Shown here: positions 52,462-62,263 of the stretch, in pieces | Numbering within the stretch: the first letter of the stretch is position 1 | How the letters are laid out: each line of letters begins with the position of its first letter | Assembly: GCA_019652555.1 (NCBI GenBank) | Contig: BPAJ01000001.1 | Span: 62,001 to 126,000, forward strand | Reading direction: 5' to 3' | DNA length: 64,000 nucleotides | Source of the DNA: Gammaproteobacteria bacterium | Lineage (GTDB): Bacteria > Pseudomonadota > Gammaproteobacteria > Magnimaribacterales > AG-339-G14 | Translations under genes and position numbers: made by a program | The notes under the pieces: generated by a model | Database searches by the model: none | The model's input: the letters and a program-made list of their open reading frames with translations, nothing else | Told to the model about the DNA's origin: nothing

Positions 52462-53946
52462 ATGTCTGAACAAGAAGCTAATCTATCACAAAGCAATTTC
52501 TTCGGTCATCCCATTGGCTTAAGAACCTTATTCTTTACTGAGCTCTGGGAGCGAATGTCTTATTACGGCATGCGTGGGTTACTGGTTCTCTATATGACCA
52601 TTGGTGTGGTTGGCAATCCAGGACTGGGTTGGTCAAACGTTGAAGCCAATGCCATTTATGGCATTTATGCTGGGATGGTTTATTTCTTAGCTTTACCGGG
52701 CGGTTGGCTCGCAGATAATTTATTGGGCTATCAAAAGGCCGTGCTTTATGGCGCGCTCATCATCATGTTGGGCCACTTTACTTTGGCCATTCCTTTGGAA
52801 GAGACTTTTATCTTGGGCTTGGCTTTTGTTGCTATTGGCACCGGTCTTCTAAAACCCAACATCTCTTCCATCGTAGGACAGCTTTATGCCGATCACGACG
52901 AACGCAGAGATTCAGGGTTCACCATTTTTTACATGTCGATCAATATTGGGAGCATGCTGGGTTTTGCCGTTTGCGGTTACTTGGGCGAGCGCATCGGCTG
53001 GCATTGGGGTTTTGGTGCTGCAGGCATAGGTATGCTTTTTGGCGTCATTCAATTTGTTTATTTTCGAAGTCAGCTTGGCACTGCCGGCTTAAATCCAAAT
53101 GAGATGGCAGAAGGGCGCAGAAGCACTTTGCGACTTTGGACCATCATTACGGTTTTATTTTTTGCTGCAGTAGTCATCTCAGGAGTTCTTGGACTTTGGA
53201 GTATCGATCCAGTATTTTTTGCCGAACGTTTTCGTGACTTTCTAGTTGTCATCTCGTTTATCTATTTTGGTTACTTGTTTTTCTTTGCAGGCCTTACCAG
53301 TTTTGAAAAGAAAAACGTTTTGATGCTTTTACTGTTATTTGTGGGAGCGGCTGCTTTTTGGTCTGGTTTTGATCAGTCAGCAGGTTCGTTATCAATCTTT
53401 ACCAGAGATTATGTGAATCTTACTTTTGGTTCTTTTCAAGCACCTGTCAGTTGGACACAATTTTTAAATCCACTTTTTGTCGTAATGTTTGCGCCGTTCT
53501 TTGCGTATCTTTGGGTCTTTTTGGGCAAAAGAAATTTAAATCCCAATACGCCTATTAAATTTGCCATTGGATTAATTTTTATGGGACTGGGTTTTATTGT
53601 GATGCTTTACGCTGTGCAATACGCCATGGTCGAAGCGCCTGTCGGAGTACAGTGGTTGCTTTTAACTTACCTATTACATACTTTTGGCGAATTGGCCTTA
53701 TCGCCAGTTGGCTTATCTGCTTTTTCCAGATATTCACCTAAAAAATATCTTGGTCAAATGATGGGTTTGTGGTTTTTGGCTTCATCTCTTGGAGGAGTAC
53801 TTGCTGGATTATTTGGTGGAGAAGCAACCGAGTCCGGTTTGAGTAGCATGACTCCGATATTTTCTGAATTGATCTATTACTATTTGATCTTGGCAGCAGT
53901 CTTAATAGTTCTTTCTTTCTTTATTAAAGGCAAAGTTAATTCGTAA
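52462..53946 (+). CDS. Proton-dependent peptide symporter, POT family
   Basis: The 494-residue protein is a POT/PTR family transporter that imports di- and tripeptides with protons. The N-terminal ExxER proton motif is present in FFTELWERMSYYGMRGLLVLYM, and the family helix 5 region reads RRDSGFTIFYMSINIGSMLGF. About 14 hydrophobic helices are predicted. It is divergent from the RDD gene with three bases between the starts, and is followed by an unrelated small gene. Peptide uptake could feed the aminopeptidases PepA and Map in this window. Confidence 0.93.
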   Translation: MSEQEANLSQSNFFGHPIGLRTLFFTELWERMSYYGMRGLLVLYMTIGVVGNPGLGWSNVEANAIYGIYAGMVYFLALPGGWLADNLLGYQKAVLYGALIIMLGHFTLAIPLEETFILGLAFVAIGTGLLKPNISSIVGQLYADHDERRDSGFTIFYMSINIGSMLGFAVCGYLGERIGWHWGFGAAGIGMLFGVIQFVYFRSQLGTAGLNPNEMAEGRRSTLRLWTIITVLFFAAVVISGVLGLWSIDPVFFAERFRDFLVVISFIYFGYLFFFAGLTSFEKKNVLMLLLLFVGAAAFWSGFDQSAGSLSIFTRDYVNLTFGSFQAPVSWTQFLNPLFVVMFAPFFAYLWVFLGKRNLNPNTPIKFAIGLIFMGLGFIVMLYAVQYAMVEAPVGVQWLLLTYLLHTFGELALSPVGLSAFSRYSPKKYLGQMMGLWFLASSLGGVLAGLFGGEATESGLSSMTPIFSELIYYYLILAAVLIVLSFFIKGKVNS

Positions 53947-54009
53947 GCTGCTATATATTGCGAACAGAAATATTAAGTTTTAAGATTAATTGAAAAATAA
54001 GGAGATATT

Positions 54010-54369
54010 ATGGAACTTAAAAAAAGACAAGATGACACCCTTGCTGAAGTAACTTCAATTGAAGTAAAAGCAGATGGAATGGTGATTAGCGCAAAGGCTG
54101 ATATGCCGTCCTATGGAAAAGTAAGATTTTCAATAAATGTTCAATCCAGCGGTGAAAGAAATTCCGGATCATGTTTTGGCTCAGGAAGAGGATCAACAGC
54201 AGATGGTAATTTCCTTGCAGGAATATTTTCAGGAAGATGGCATCGAGAGGGAACTACAGCATTTATGAATTACATTGTTGAGGTAAGCAATGGAGATAGA
54301 AACCTTGATATGGTCGAATTTGATAGCACAACGGATCAAATTAAGATTCAGCACTTTGCATTAAATTAA
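54010..54369 (+). CDS. Unrecognised 119-residue soluble protein
   Basis: I do not recognise this protein. It has no signal peptide or membrane helix. It is rich in Gly, Ser and charged residues, with alternating hydrophobic residues that suggest beta-strands (VTSIEVKADGMVISAKA, KVRFSINVQSS) and a Gly/Ser-rich middle (GSCFGSGRGSTADG). The start has a very good GGAG site five bases upstream (54001-54004), so it is likely a real and well-expressed gene. It stands alone, 63 bases after the peptide symporter and convergent with the CPBP protease gene nine bases away. Confidence 0.75.
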   Translation: MELKKRQDDTLAEVTSIEVKADGMVISAKADMPSYGKVRFSINVQSSGERNSGSCFGSGRGSTADGNFLAGIFSGRWHREGTTAFMNYIVEVSNGDRNLDMVEFDSTTDQIKIQHFALN

Positions 54370-54378
54370 AATTTAGAT

Positions 54379-54981
54379 TTATTGACTATTTCTTGGCGGT
54401 GTTGGGGTATTTAAAAAAGTTACCGCCCAATGTAAAAGAATAACCGCAGTAAGATCTCCGGTTGTATCTAACATTCTGCTAAAACCCATACCGCCAAGAA
54501 AAGTAAAGATACAGGCATTGAGTTTCCAGCGTAAAGTGAAATAGTGAATGGTTGCAAAAAGAAGGTTGCTTATGAGAGCTCCAATCCAAAAGAAACTGAT
54601 ACCGGTAACATCCGAAGTAATTAAAAGAGGTAGAGAAAGCCTGAATGCAATTTCTTCAACTACAGAAATCATGAAGAGATATCCAACCCAGATTAATTGA
54701 CGAAGATCAATTTCTCTTTTTGTATATTTCAGAAACCCAAAGATAAAAGTTGCAACTACCAAACTCCAAAGAAGATATTTCAGAGGATTTCTAAATAAAT
54801 TATCCAGTGAAGATAATAGGGCGGTTTGAATGGATGGCATCAAAAGACAAATAATCGCTATCGAAGCCATGGTTAGACCATGTCTTGCAAGTACTTGACG
54901 AAATTTAGAGATGTAAGTCTCTTGGCTTGAAGCTGCTCTTTGCAGTCGACCCGCAGGAATTGGATTAGAAGCTTCCTTCAT
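54379..54981 (-). CDS. CPBP-type intramembrane metalloprotease
   Basis: The 200-residue protein has about five to six hydrophobic helices and the CPBP/CAAX (Abi) motifs: EEIAFR in the middle (VVEEIAFRLSLPLL), FxxxH as FATIHYF, and a third motif with LLHWAVTF. These residues are thought to bind the metal and make these proteins membrane proteases or bacteriocin-immunity factors. No bacteriocin gene is seen nearby. The start is preceded by a charged N-terminus of about 35 residues. It follows dapD on the same strand by 19 bases, so it may be co-transcribed. Confidence 0.85.
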   Translation of the reverse strand: MKEASNPIPAGRLQRAASSQETYISKFRQVLARHGLTMASIAIICLLMPSIQTALLSSLDNLFRNPLKYLLWSLVVATFIFGFLKYTKREIDLRQLIWVGYLFMISVVEEIAFRLSLPLLITSDVTGISFFWIGALISNLLFATIHYFTLRWKLNACIFTFLGGMGFSRMLDTTGDLTAVILLHWAVTFLNTPTPPRNSQ

Positions 54982-55000
54982 TGATGACTATACGATTAAG

Positions 55001-55888
55001 TTAATCGTTGGAGTGTAATTCTTCGTTGAGTTCTATGACTTTTTTATTCGGGCGACATTGAATGGAACCCGTTAAAGAATTTCTGATAAACAAAAGATCG
55101 GATTTAGAGGCAAGTTCAGAAGCTTTCACCGTTTCAGAAATCTCACCTTTGTCATCGATAACTTCTACTTTGGAAGAAGCTGTCAGATAAAGTCCAGCCT
55201 CGACTGTGCATCTATCCCCTAAAGGAATACCCAAACCGGAATTGGCACCAAGCAGACAATTTTTTCCAAGAGAAATTCTGACATCGTTACCACCGGATAA
55301 AGTCCCCATAGTTGAAGCGCCACCACCAATATCGGTTTTATCGCCAATGACAACTCCTTGAGAAATTCTGCCTTCGATCATTGCTTCGCCCAAAGAACCG
55401 GCATTAAAGTTCACAAAGCCCTCGTGCATGATCGTTGTTCCAGAACCCAGATAAGCTCCCAATCTCACGCGATTGGCATCGGCAATTCGGACATCGGATA
55501 AAGTTACGTAATCGGTCATGCGTGGAAATTTATCAATGCTGTGGACCAAGATGTGTCGGTTATCTTTTCTTGCTTCAAGTTGTGCTTTTTTGAAATCAGC
55601 AATCGAGAAGGGACCTTCAGAAGTCCAAACGACATTTTGTAAAATTCCAAAAATACCATCCAAATTGGTTTCGTTTGGTTTGACCAAGCGATAAGAAAGC
55701 AAATGCAGTTTCAAATAGGCTTCTGGTACAGAAGTAGGAGCTTTGTCATCACTGACAGAGACTTTTTCAAAAGCAGCATCGGATGACTCAAGATCTTCAG
55801 AGGAAATATTTTCCTCGGCAAAAAACATTTCGATCCAGTCACCGTCGCTGTTTTTTGTGCCAATGCCTAAGCCAGTCCAATTACTCAT
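55001..55888 (-). CDS. dapD: Tetrahydrodipicolinate N-succinyltransferase
   Basis: DapD transfers succinyl from succinyl-CoA to tetrahydrodipicolinate in lysine synthesis. The 295-residue protein is the long type with a variable N-terminal domain (GLGIGTKNSDGDWIEMFF) and a hexapeptide beta-helix (ADANRVRLGAYLGSGTTIMHEGFVNFNAG, GEAMIEGRISQGVVIGDKTDIGGGAS). This resembles Pseudomonas more than E. coli DapD. It overlaps dapC by eight bases. Together with dapC here and dapB at 19 kb it covers three of the succinylase-route steps. Confidence 0.94.
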   Translation of the reverse strand: MSNWTGLGIGTKNSDGDWIEMFFAEENISSEDLESSDAAFEKVSVSDDKAPTSVPEAYLKLHLLSYRLVKPNETNLDGIFGILQNVVWTSEGPFSIADFKKAQLEARKDNRHILVHSIDKFPRMTDYVTLSDVRIADANRVRLGAYLGSGTTIMHEGFVNFNAGSLGEAMIEGRISQGVVIGDKTDIGGGASTMGTLSGGNDVRISLGKNCLLGANSGLGIPLGDRCTVEAGLYLTASSKVEVIDDKGEISETVKASELASKSDLLFIRNSLTGSIQCRPNKKVIELNEELHSND

Positions 55889-57050
55889 TATCTAAAACCT
55901 TTTTTATGCTCGTTAATGCTTTTGTTGTTGATTCTATATCATGCACCAAAGCAATTCTTAAATATTGCTCTGCAGGATTTTGTCCATTATCTTCAGCGCC
56001 TAAATATTTACCTGGTAATACTATGACTTGCTCTTCGTCGTAAAGTTTTTTGGTAAAAGCTTCTGCATCCTTAACTTTCAACCAAAGATAGAAAGCTCCA
56101 TCTGGGGTTAAAGAGTCTTTGTCTAAAATTTCTTCAGCCAATTTAAATTTTTCTGCATAGGCGGCTCGATTGTCTTCAACGGTTTTGTCGTCTGCCCAAG
56201 CCAAAGTACTCGCATTTTGAATGGGCAAGGGCACACTGACACCATGAAACATGCGATATTTTGAAAAGGCAGCAATGATACTGGCATCTCCCGTAGCACA
56301 ACCAGATCTAAAACCAGGTAAGTTGGAACGCTTTGAAAGACTATGAAGCGCTAAAACATTCTCCAAGCTGTCATTAACTTCCATGGCAGCTTCCAAAAGG
56401 GAAGTGGGTTTTTCACCAAAATAGATATCTATGTAGCATTCATCGCTTAAAACTTTAAAACCAAATTCTTTGGAGAGCTTTACCACCTTACAAAGCTCGT
56501 CCTTAGTCATTACTTTGCCGGTAGGATTGGAAGGCGAGCAAAGGACAAGCAGCTGACATTTCTCCCAAACTTCTTGCGCGACATTTTCCAAATCCATTTG
56601 GAAATTATTTTCTTCAAAGCAATTTAAAAAATGAGGTTTGGCTCCTGCAAACAAAGTCGCACCACCGTAAATTTGATAATAAGGGTTCGGCATACAAACA
56701 TAAGGTTTCTCATTTACTGCTTCTCTATTGACCATGGTTTGAATGGCAGAGAAGGTGCCTTCTCTGGTCCCGCCAACCAAAAAGATTTCTTCATCTTTAA
56801 CATCTTTTAATTTGAAATTATTAGCTAGGTAATTTTGGTAGCTTTTTTTCAGTTCAGGCACCATCGCCATCGGAGGGTAGTGACTGAATAATTCTTTGTT
56901 TTGATTGATGGCGTCTAAAATTTTTGGACTGGCCGGATGCTTTGGCTCGCCAATGGATAAATTGATCTCTGCTGGCGATTTTTTTGGGCTAATGAGTTTT
57001 CTCAATCTTTCAAAGGGATAAGATTGAATCTCAGCAATTAAATTATTCAT
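55881..57050 (-). CDS. dapC: Succinyldiaminopimelate aminotransferase DapC
   Basis: DapC moves the amino group from glutamate to N-succinyl-2-amino-6-ketopimelate. The 389-residue protein is a class I PLP aminotransferase, with the PLP Lys in SLSKRSNLPGFRSG, the NPTG loop in SNPTGKVMT and SDECYIDIYF. The neighbouring dapD supports the assignment over other aminotransferases. It is three bases after map on the same strand. In Pseudomonas the order is map-glnD-dapC; here glnD is missing between map and dapC. Confidence 0.92.
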   Translation of the reverse strand: MNNLIAEIQSYPFERLRKLISPKKSPAEINLSIGEPKHPASPKILDAINQNKELFSHYPPMAMVPELKKSYQNYLANNFKLKDVKDEEIFLVGGTREGTFSAIQTMVNREAVNEKPYVCMPNPYYQIYGGATLFAGAKPHFLNCFEENNFQMDLENVAQEVWEKCQLLVLCSPSNPTGKVMTKDELCKVVKLSKEFGFKVLSDECYIDIYFGEKPTSLLEAAMEVNDSLENVLALHSLSKRSNLPGFRSGCATGDASIIAAFSKYRMFHGVSVPLPIQNASTLAWADDKTVEDNRAAYAEKFKLAEEILDKDSLTPDGAFYLWLKVKDAEAFTKKLYDEEQVIVLPGKYLGAEDNGQNPAEQYLRIALVHDIESTTKALTSIKKVLDNE

Positions 57051-57053
57051 AGA

Positions 57054-57818
57054 CTAAAAACTTTCTTCACTTCTTTTGGTAAGAACTTCAAAGCCGTCTT
57101 GAGTCACCAGGATGGTGTGTTCCCATTGGGCAGATAATCTGCCATCTGCAGTCTCGACCGTCCAACCATCGGTTTTGGACAGCTTGGTTTTGTAGGTACC
57201 CAAATTGATCATGGGCTCGATGGTAAAGCACATGCCTTCTTGTAAGGACATGCCGGTATTGGGTTGGCCGTAATGCAAAACTTGTGGATCTTCATGAAAG
57301 ACTTTGCCAATGCCATGTCCGCAGTATTCTCTTACGACTGAATAATGATTGCCCTCGGCATGGACTTGAATGGCATGACCAATGTCACCCAATCTAGCTC
57401 CTGGCTTAACTTGTTCAATACCGCGATAAAGGCATTCTTGAGTGATATCAACCAGGCGTTGTGCATGCGGTTGGGCCTTGCCAACCATAAACATTTTGCT
57501 GGTATCGCCGTGGTAGCCATCTTTGATGACGGTGACATCGATATTTATGATGTCGTTGCTTTTTAGAATTCTATTTTCAGTGGGAATGCCATGACAAACC
57601 ACTTGATTGATTGAGGTGCAAATTGATTTTGGAAAACCTTTGTAGTTTAAAGGGGCTGGAATGCAATCGATCTCATCTACGATGTAGTCGTGACAAATTT
57701 TGTCTAGTTCACCGGTGGAAATTCCTGGTTTTACATGTTCACCGATCATCTCCAAAGTCTGAGCAGCAAGCTTGCCTGCGACTCTCATGCCTTTTATATC
57801 TTCCGAATTTTTAATCAT
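57054..57818 (-). CDS. map: Methionine aminopeptidase type I
   Basis: Map removes the start methionine from new proteins. The 254-residue protein has the five metal ligands in order: Asp in INIDVTVIKDGYHGDTSK (two), His in GHGIGKVFHEDP, Glu in CFTIEPMINLG and Glu in SAQWEHTILV. It is the first gene of the map-dapC-dapD group. In E. coli and Pseudomonas it is divergent from rpsB; here it is divergent from carA, and rpsB lies 37.8 kb away. Confidence 0.97.
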   Translation of the reverse strand: MIKNSEDIKGMRVAGKLAAQTLEMIGEHVKPGISTGELDKICHDYIVDEIDCIPAPLNYKGFPKSICTSINQVVCHGIPTENRILKSNDIINIDVTVIKDGYHGDTSKMFMVGKAQPHAQRLVDITQECLYRGIEQVKPGARLGDIGHAIQVHAEGNHYSVVREYCGHGIGKVFHEDPQVLHYGQPNTGMSLQEGMCFTIEPMINLGTYKTKLSKTDGWTVETADGRLSAQWEHTILVTQDGFEVLTKRSEESF

Positions 57819-57867
57819 AAGTTAAATTTTTAATGGACTTTACAGAGTTATTTCATTAGAGTCACAT

Positions 57868-57888
57868 TCTAATGCAAACGGCATTAGA
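57868..57888 (+). promoter_or_regulatory. Hairpin in the carA leader
   Basis: TCTAATGC at 57868-57875 and GCATTAGA at 57881-57888 form a perfect eight-pair stem with the loop AAACG. It lies just before the candidate terminator and could be an anti-terminator or a pause hairpin, or a binding site for a dimeric regulator. The direction of use is not certain because map lies divergently upstream. Confidence 0.4.
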
Positions 57889-57967
57889 TTTTAAAACGCG
57901 ATCCATAGTTTCTACTTTGTTCGCGTTTTTTTTTACCCATTTGAAGCAGGTGTTTCATGAGAGCTAA
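57872..57967 (+). CDS. Possible carA leader peptide
   Basis: A 31-codon frame starts at an ATG at 57872 and ends at TAA 57965-57967, overlapping the carA start. It reads through the T tract of the hairpin terminator, so it encodes three Phe in a row. This is the design of the E. coli pyrBI leader, in which a ribosome close behind a paused RNA polymerase keeps the terminator open. Support is only positional: the ribosome-binding site (AGAG) is weak, and the transcript start is unknown. If the promoter -10 lies at TCTAAT (57868) the peptide would not be made. Confidence 0.35.
   Translation: MQTALDFKTRSIVSTLFAFFFTHLKQVFHES
57894..57934 (+). terminator. Candidate attenuator (intrinsic terminator) before carA
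   Basis: AAACGCGA (57894-57901) pairs with TCGCGTTT (57921-57928) around a 19-base loop, and is followed by a run of T to 57934. In the plus direction this has the shape of an intrinsic terminator, 22 bases before the carA ATG. The stem contains only four G-C pairs, so strength is moderate. Confidence 0.45.
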
Positions 57968-59081
57968 ACCTGCTCAGCTCATCCTAAAATCAGGTGAAGT
58001 CTTCGATGGCGAAGCATTTGGTTACACCAAAGAAAAAGTAGGCGAGCTGGTTTTCAATACTTCAATGACCGGCTATCAAGAAATCATTACCGATTTGTCT
58101 TATACCGATCAACTCATTTGCTTTACTTATCCGCATATTGGAAACGTTGGGACCAATATCGATGATCACGAATCAGTCGTTGGCGGTGCGAGTGGTGTGG
58201 TAATCAGAGACCTAACGAGAGTTGAGAGCAATTGGAGAAATGAACTTTCTTTGGCTGATTTTCTAAAGGCCAATAAAGTGCCAGGCATAAAAAACATCGA
58301 TACCAGAAAGTTAACCAGAGTTTTGAGAAACAAAGGTTCTCAACTGGCCTTTATTTCTTATAAGAAGAAGACCAAAAAAGATATTGAAAAATTGTTTGCA
58401 AGATTTGGCAGCCTCAAAGGCAAAGATTTGGCTTCCAAGGTAACGACCGCAAAATCTTACTTATGGAAAAAGCCAAGTTATGGCACAAAGAAGCCCAAAC
58501 TCAAATACAAAATCATCGCTCTTGATTTTGGTGTCAAACACAACATTCTTCGCTTGTTGGTGGATCGCGAATGCGAGGTAGAGGTTATGCCGGCCAACAC
58601 CGACTTTGAAACCATTCTTGGTAAAAAACCAGATGGCGTATTTTTATCCAATGGCCCAGGAGATCCAGAACCTTGTCATCAACCAATAGAAACGATTTCC
58701 AGATTGATTAGAGAAACAAAAATACCTTTGTTTGGTATTTGTTTGGGTCACCAACTTTTAGGTTTAGCGTTGGGCATGAAAACTGAAAAAATGAAATTCG
58801 GTCACCACGGTGCCAATCATCCTGTAAAAAATCTCATCACCAACGAAGTGGCAATAACCAGTCAAAACCATGGCTTTACGATTTCAGAAAAGTCTTTATC
58901 AAAAGATATTTCAATTACTCACCGATCTTTATTCGATGGCTCCATTCAAGGAATTTCTTTTCAAAAAAATCGCGTCTTTGGTTTTCAAGGTCATCCAGAA
59001 GCAAGTCCAGGACCGCAAGAGTTGCAATCGCTCTTTGATACTTTCATCGCTCAGGTAAATAAATATGCCAAAAAGAACTGA
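57957..59081 (+). CDS. carA: Carbamoyl phosphate synthase small subunit
   Basis: CarA is the glutaminase subunit that supplies ammonia to CarB for arginine and pyrimidine synthesis. The 374-residue protein has the N-terminal domain ([20 protein letters not shown]) and the class I amidotransferase domain with the Cys in [11 protein letters not shown] and the His-Glu in [11 protein letters not shown]. The leader carries hairpins that may regulate it. The stop overlaps carB by 17 bases. In Pseudomonas it follows dapB. Confidence 0.97.
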   Translation: MRAKPAQLILKSGEVFDGEAFGYTKEKVGELVFNTSMTGYQEIITDLSYTDQLICFTYPHIGNVGTNIDDHESVVGGASGVVIRDLTRVESNWRNELSLADFLKANKVPGIKNIDTRKLTRVLRNKGSQLAFISYKKKTKKDIEKLFARFGSLKGKDLASKVTTAKSYLWKKPSYGTKKPKLKYKIIALDFGVKHNILRLLVDRECEVEVMPANTDFETILGKKPDGVFLSNGPGDPEPCHQPIETISRLIRETKIPLFGICLGHQLLGLALGMKTEKMKFGHHGANHPVKNLITNEVAITSQNHGFTISEKSLSKDISITHRSLFDGSIQGISFQKNRVFGFQGHPEASPGPQELQSLFDTFIAQVNKYAKKN

Positions 59082-62000
59082 TATCAAATCCGTTTTGATC
59101 ATTGGCGCAGGGCCAATCATCATTGGTCAAGCTTGTGAATTTGATTATTCTGGAGTTCAGGCTTGTAAAGCTTTAAGAGAAGAAGGTTACAAAGTCATCT
59201 TGGTCAATTCCAATCCAGCAACAATTATGACCGATCCTGGCTTGGCAGATGCTACTTACATTGAACCCATTACATGGCAATCCTTAGAAAAGATCATTAA
59301 GATCGAAAAACCCGATGCGATTTTACCGACCATGGGTGGTCAAACCGGACTGAACGTAGCTCTGGATCTCAATAAAAAAGGAATTCTTAAAAAATACAAC
59401 ATTGAATTGATTGGTGCTACCAAAGAAGCGATCGATAAAGCCGAAGATCGAGAACTCTTTGCTGCAGCAATGGAAAAAATTGGCCTTAAAGTACCTCTAG
59501 CTAAACTGGCTCACAACATTGAAGAGTGTTGGGAAGTGCAACAACTGGTTGGCTATCCATGCATCATTAGACCCAACTTTACTTTGGGTGGTTCTGGTGG
59601 AGGAATTGCCTACAACAGCGATGAGTTTGAAGAGATTTGTCACAGAGGCTTGGATTTATCACCAACTTCAGAGCTTTATATTGATAAGTACCTTGCAGGC
59701 TGGAAAGAGTATGAGATGGAAGTTGTTAGAGATAAGGCCGATAACTGCATCATTATTTGTTCCATTGAAAATTTCGATCCCATGGGAGTTCACACTGGGG
59801 ATTCGATTACTGTAGCGCCAGCACAAACACTGACCGACAAGGAATACCAAATGATGCGAAATGCCTCAATGGCTATCCTAAGAGAAATTGGAGTAGAGAC
59901 CGGAGGATCTAACGTTCAGTTTGCCATCAACCCAGAAGACGGAGAGATGGTTGTGATTGAAATGAATCCCAGAGTTTCCAGATCTTCTGCTTTGGCATCC
60001 AAAGCAACAGGTTTTCCGATTGCCAAGATAGCGGCAAAACTTGCTGTTGGTTTCACTTTGGACGAATTGCAAAACGATATCAGCAAAGATTCCATACCAG
60101 CTTCTTTCGAGCCAACGATTGATTATGTAGTCACAAAAATTCCAAGATTTAACTTTGAAAAATTTGCAGGCGCCAATCCTACTTTGACTTCACAAATGAA
60201 ATCGGTTGGAGAAGTTATGGCCATTGGTTCCAACTTTAAAGAATCGTTACAAAAAGCCATGCGTGGTTTGGAAATTGGCTCTTCAGGTTTCGAATCGCCT
60301 GAACAAGCTAAAAATATCAAAGCTATCAAACCGAGACTGATTACGCCAACGCCTGAGAGACTTTGGTTTATTGGAGAGGCTTTTAGAAAAGGGATGGATA
60401 TCAATGAAATCCAAGCTTTTACTGGCATTGACCTTTGGTTTCTAAAAGAAGTCCAAGAAATCATTAATTACGAAAAAATCATAAAATCCAAAAAATTCTT
60501 CTCTTCTAAGGATTTATTCCTTGAAGCCAAAAAAATTGGTTTCTCAGATAAAAGAATTGCGGAGTTAACCGGCAAGTCTGAAAAAGACATTCGAGCGAAA
60601 AGAAAAAGATTAAAAATCAAACCGGTCTTCAAAAGAGTAGATACTTGCGCTGCTGAGTTTGAAACTTCAACGGCATACATGTATTCAACTTATCAAGACG
60701 AGTGTGAATCCAATCCTACCAAGAAGAAAAAAATCATGGTCCTTGGGGGCGGGCCTAATAGAATCGGCCAAGGAATTGAATTTGACTATTGCTGTGTGCA
60801 TGCGGCTCAAGTTTTAAAAGAGGAGGGTTTTGAAACCATCATGGTGAATTGCAATCCAGAGACGGTTTCGACCGATTACGATACTTCCGATAGGCTTTAT
60901 TTTGAACCAATCACTTTAGAAGACGTCTTAGAAATTTACGAAGTGGAAAAACCCAAAGGTCTGATCATTCAATACGGCGGACAAACGCCACTCAAACTTG
61001 CCAAAGACTTAGAAAAAAATGGCGTTCCAATTTTGGGTACTTCTCCTGATCAAATCGATTTATCTGAAGATCGCTCTAGATTTCAAAAATTTGTAAAAGA
61101 AAACAAACTGCTTCAACCAGCCAATGGCATGGCATCGAACAATGCCCAAGCGATTAAAATTGCCAATCGAATTGGCTATCCAGTCGTCGTAAGACCTTCT
61201 TATGTTTTGGGTGGACGAGCCATGGAAATTGTCTACGATGATGAGGATTTAAAAAAATACTTAACCGAAGCTTTGGACGTTGATACAAAAAATCCAGTTT
61301 TGATCGATAAGTTCTTAGACTTAGCGATTGAGTTTGATGTCGAAGCAATAAGCGACGGCAAAACTCATATTATTTGTGGTGTACTTCAACACATCGAGCA
61401 GGCAGGAGTCCATTCCGGAGATTCGGCTTGTTCCATTCCCCCTTACAGCATTGATAAAAAATTGCTTGCAGAAATTGAAGCCACGGCAATTAAAGTCATT
61501 AAGAACATGAAAATTTCTGGTTTGGTCAATATCCAACTGGCCTATGCAAATGAAAAAATATACTTATTGGAAGTCAATCCTAGAGCCTCCCGAACCATTC
61601 CTTTTGTTTCAAAAGCTATCGGCTCTCCATTGGCGAAAATTGCCGCTCAAGTAATGTCCGGTAAAAGTTTAAAAAATTTAGGGATCACTAAATTCAAAAA
61701 ACCCAAATTTTATTCGGTAAAAGAGGCAGTGCTTCCTTTTGAAAAATTCCAAGCAGTTGATCCTATTCTAGGTCCAGAAATGCGATCTACTGGTGAGGTC
61801 ATGGGAATAGCACCTTCATTTGTCGAAGCATTTGAAAAGGCTGAAATAGCTGCCGGAGTATCGATACCTTTGAAGGGATCTGCGTTCTTGAGTGTCAGAA
61901 ATACAGACAAAACTTATTTGGAAGAACTTGCCAAAAGTTTAACCAATTCAGGCTTTAAGTTAGTAGCTACCAGAGGAACTGCAAGAGATCTGGAAAACAT

Positions 62001-62259
62001 GGGCTTTAAAGTAAAGAAAATAAATAAAGTTTTGGAAGGCAGGCCACACATCGTTGATTTGATGAAAAATAAAGAAATCAGTCTTGTGGTCAATACCACC
62101 GAAGGAAGAGAATCAATTACCGATTCTGCATCAATTAGAAGAACCGCTTTGGATCAGAAGATTTGTAGTTCTACCACTATTGAAGGTGCAAGAGCGATAT
62201 GCAAGGTAATAGAAAATCAGGTTGATTGGAGGGTAAAAAAACTTCAAGATATCCATTGA
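59065..62259 (+). CDS. carB: Carbamoyl phosphate synthase large subunit
   Basis: CarB makes carbamoyl phosphate from bicarbonate, ammonia and two ATP. The 1064-residue protein has two homologous ATP-grasp halves. The first starts [20 protein letters not shown] with the [10 protein letters not shown] loop, and the second starts [20 protein letters not shown] with [19 protein letters not shown]. The last 140 residues are the MGS-like allosteric domain ([16 protein letters not shown]). The length is within ten residues of E. coli. No frame breaks. Confidence 0.98.
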   Translation: MPKRTDIKSVLIIGAGPIIIGQACEFDYSGVQACKALREEGYKVILVNSNPATIMTDPGLADATYIEPITWQSLEKIIKIEKPDAILPTMGGQTGLNVALDLNKKGILKKYNIELIGATKEAIDKAEDRELFAAAMEKIGLKVPLAKLAHNIEECWEVQQLVGYPCIIRPNFTLGGSGGGIAYNSDEFEEICHRGLDLSPTSELYIDKYLAGWKEYEMEVVRDKADNCIIICSIENFDPMGVHTGDSITVAPAQTLTDKEYQMMRNASMAILREIGVETGGSNVQFAINPEDGEMVVIEMNPRVSRSSALASKATGFPIAKIAAKLAVGFTLDELQNDISKDSIPASFEPTIDYVVTKIPRFNFEKFAGANPTLTSQMKSVGEVMAIGSNFKESLQKAMRGLEIGSSGFESPEQAKNIKAIKPRLITPTPERLWFIGEAFRKGMDINEIQAFTGIDLWFLKEVQEIINYEKIIKSKKFFSSKDLFLEAKKIGFSDKRIAELTGKSEKDIRAKRKRLKIKPVFKRVDTCAAEFETSTAYMYSTYQDECESNPTKKKKIMVLGGGPNRIGQGIEFDYCCVHAAQVLKEEGFETIMVNCNPETVSTDYDTSDRLYFEPITLEDVLEIYEVEKPKGLIIQYGGQTPLKLAKDLEKNGVPILGTSPDQIDLSEDRSRFQKFVKENKLLQPANGMASNNAQAIKIANRIGYPVVVRPSYVLGGRAMEIVYDDEDLKKYLTEALDVDTKNPVLIDKFLDLAIEFDVEAISDGKTHIICGVLQHIEQAGVHSGDSACSIPPYSIDKKLLAEIEATAIKVIKNMKISGLVNIQLAYANEKIYLLEVNPRASRTIPFVSKAIGSPLAKIAAQVMSGKSLKNLGITKFKKPKFYSVKEAVLPFEKFQAVDPILGPEMRSTGEVMGIAPSFVEAFEKAEIAAGVSIPLKGSAFLSVRNTDKTYLEELAKSLTNSGFKLVATRGTARDLENMGFKVKKINKVLEGRPHIVDLMKNKEISLVVNTTEGRESITDSASIRRTALDQKICSSTTIEGARAICKVIENQVDWRVKKLQDIH

Positions 62260-62263
62260 GGAT

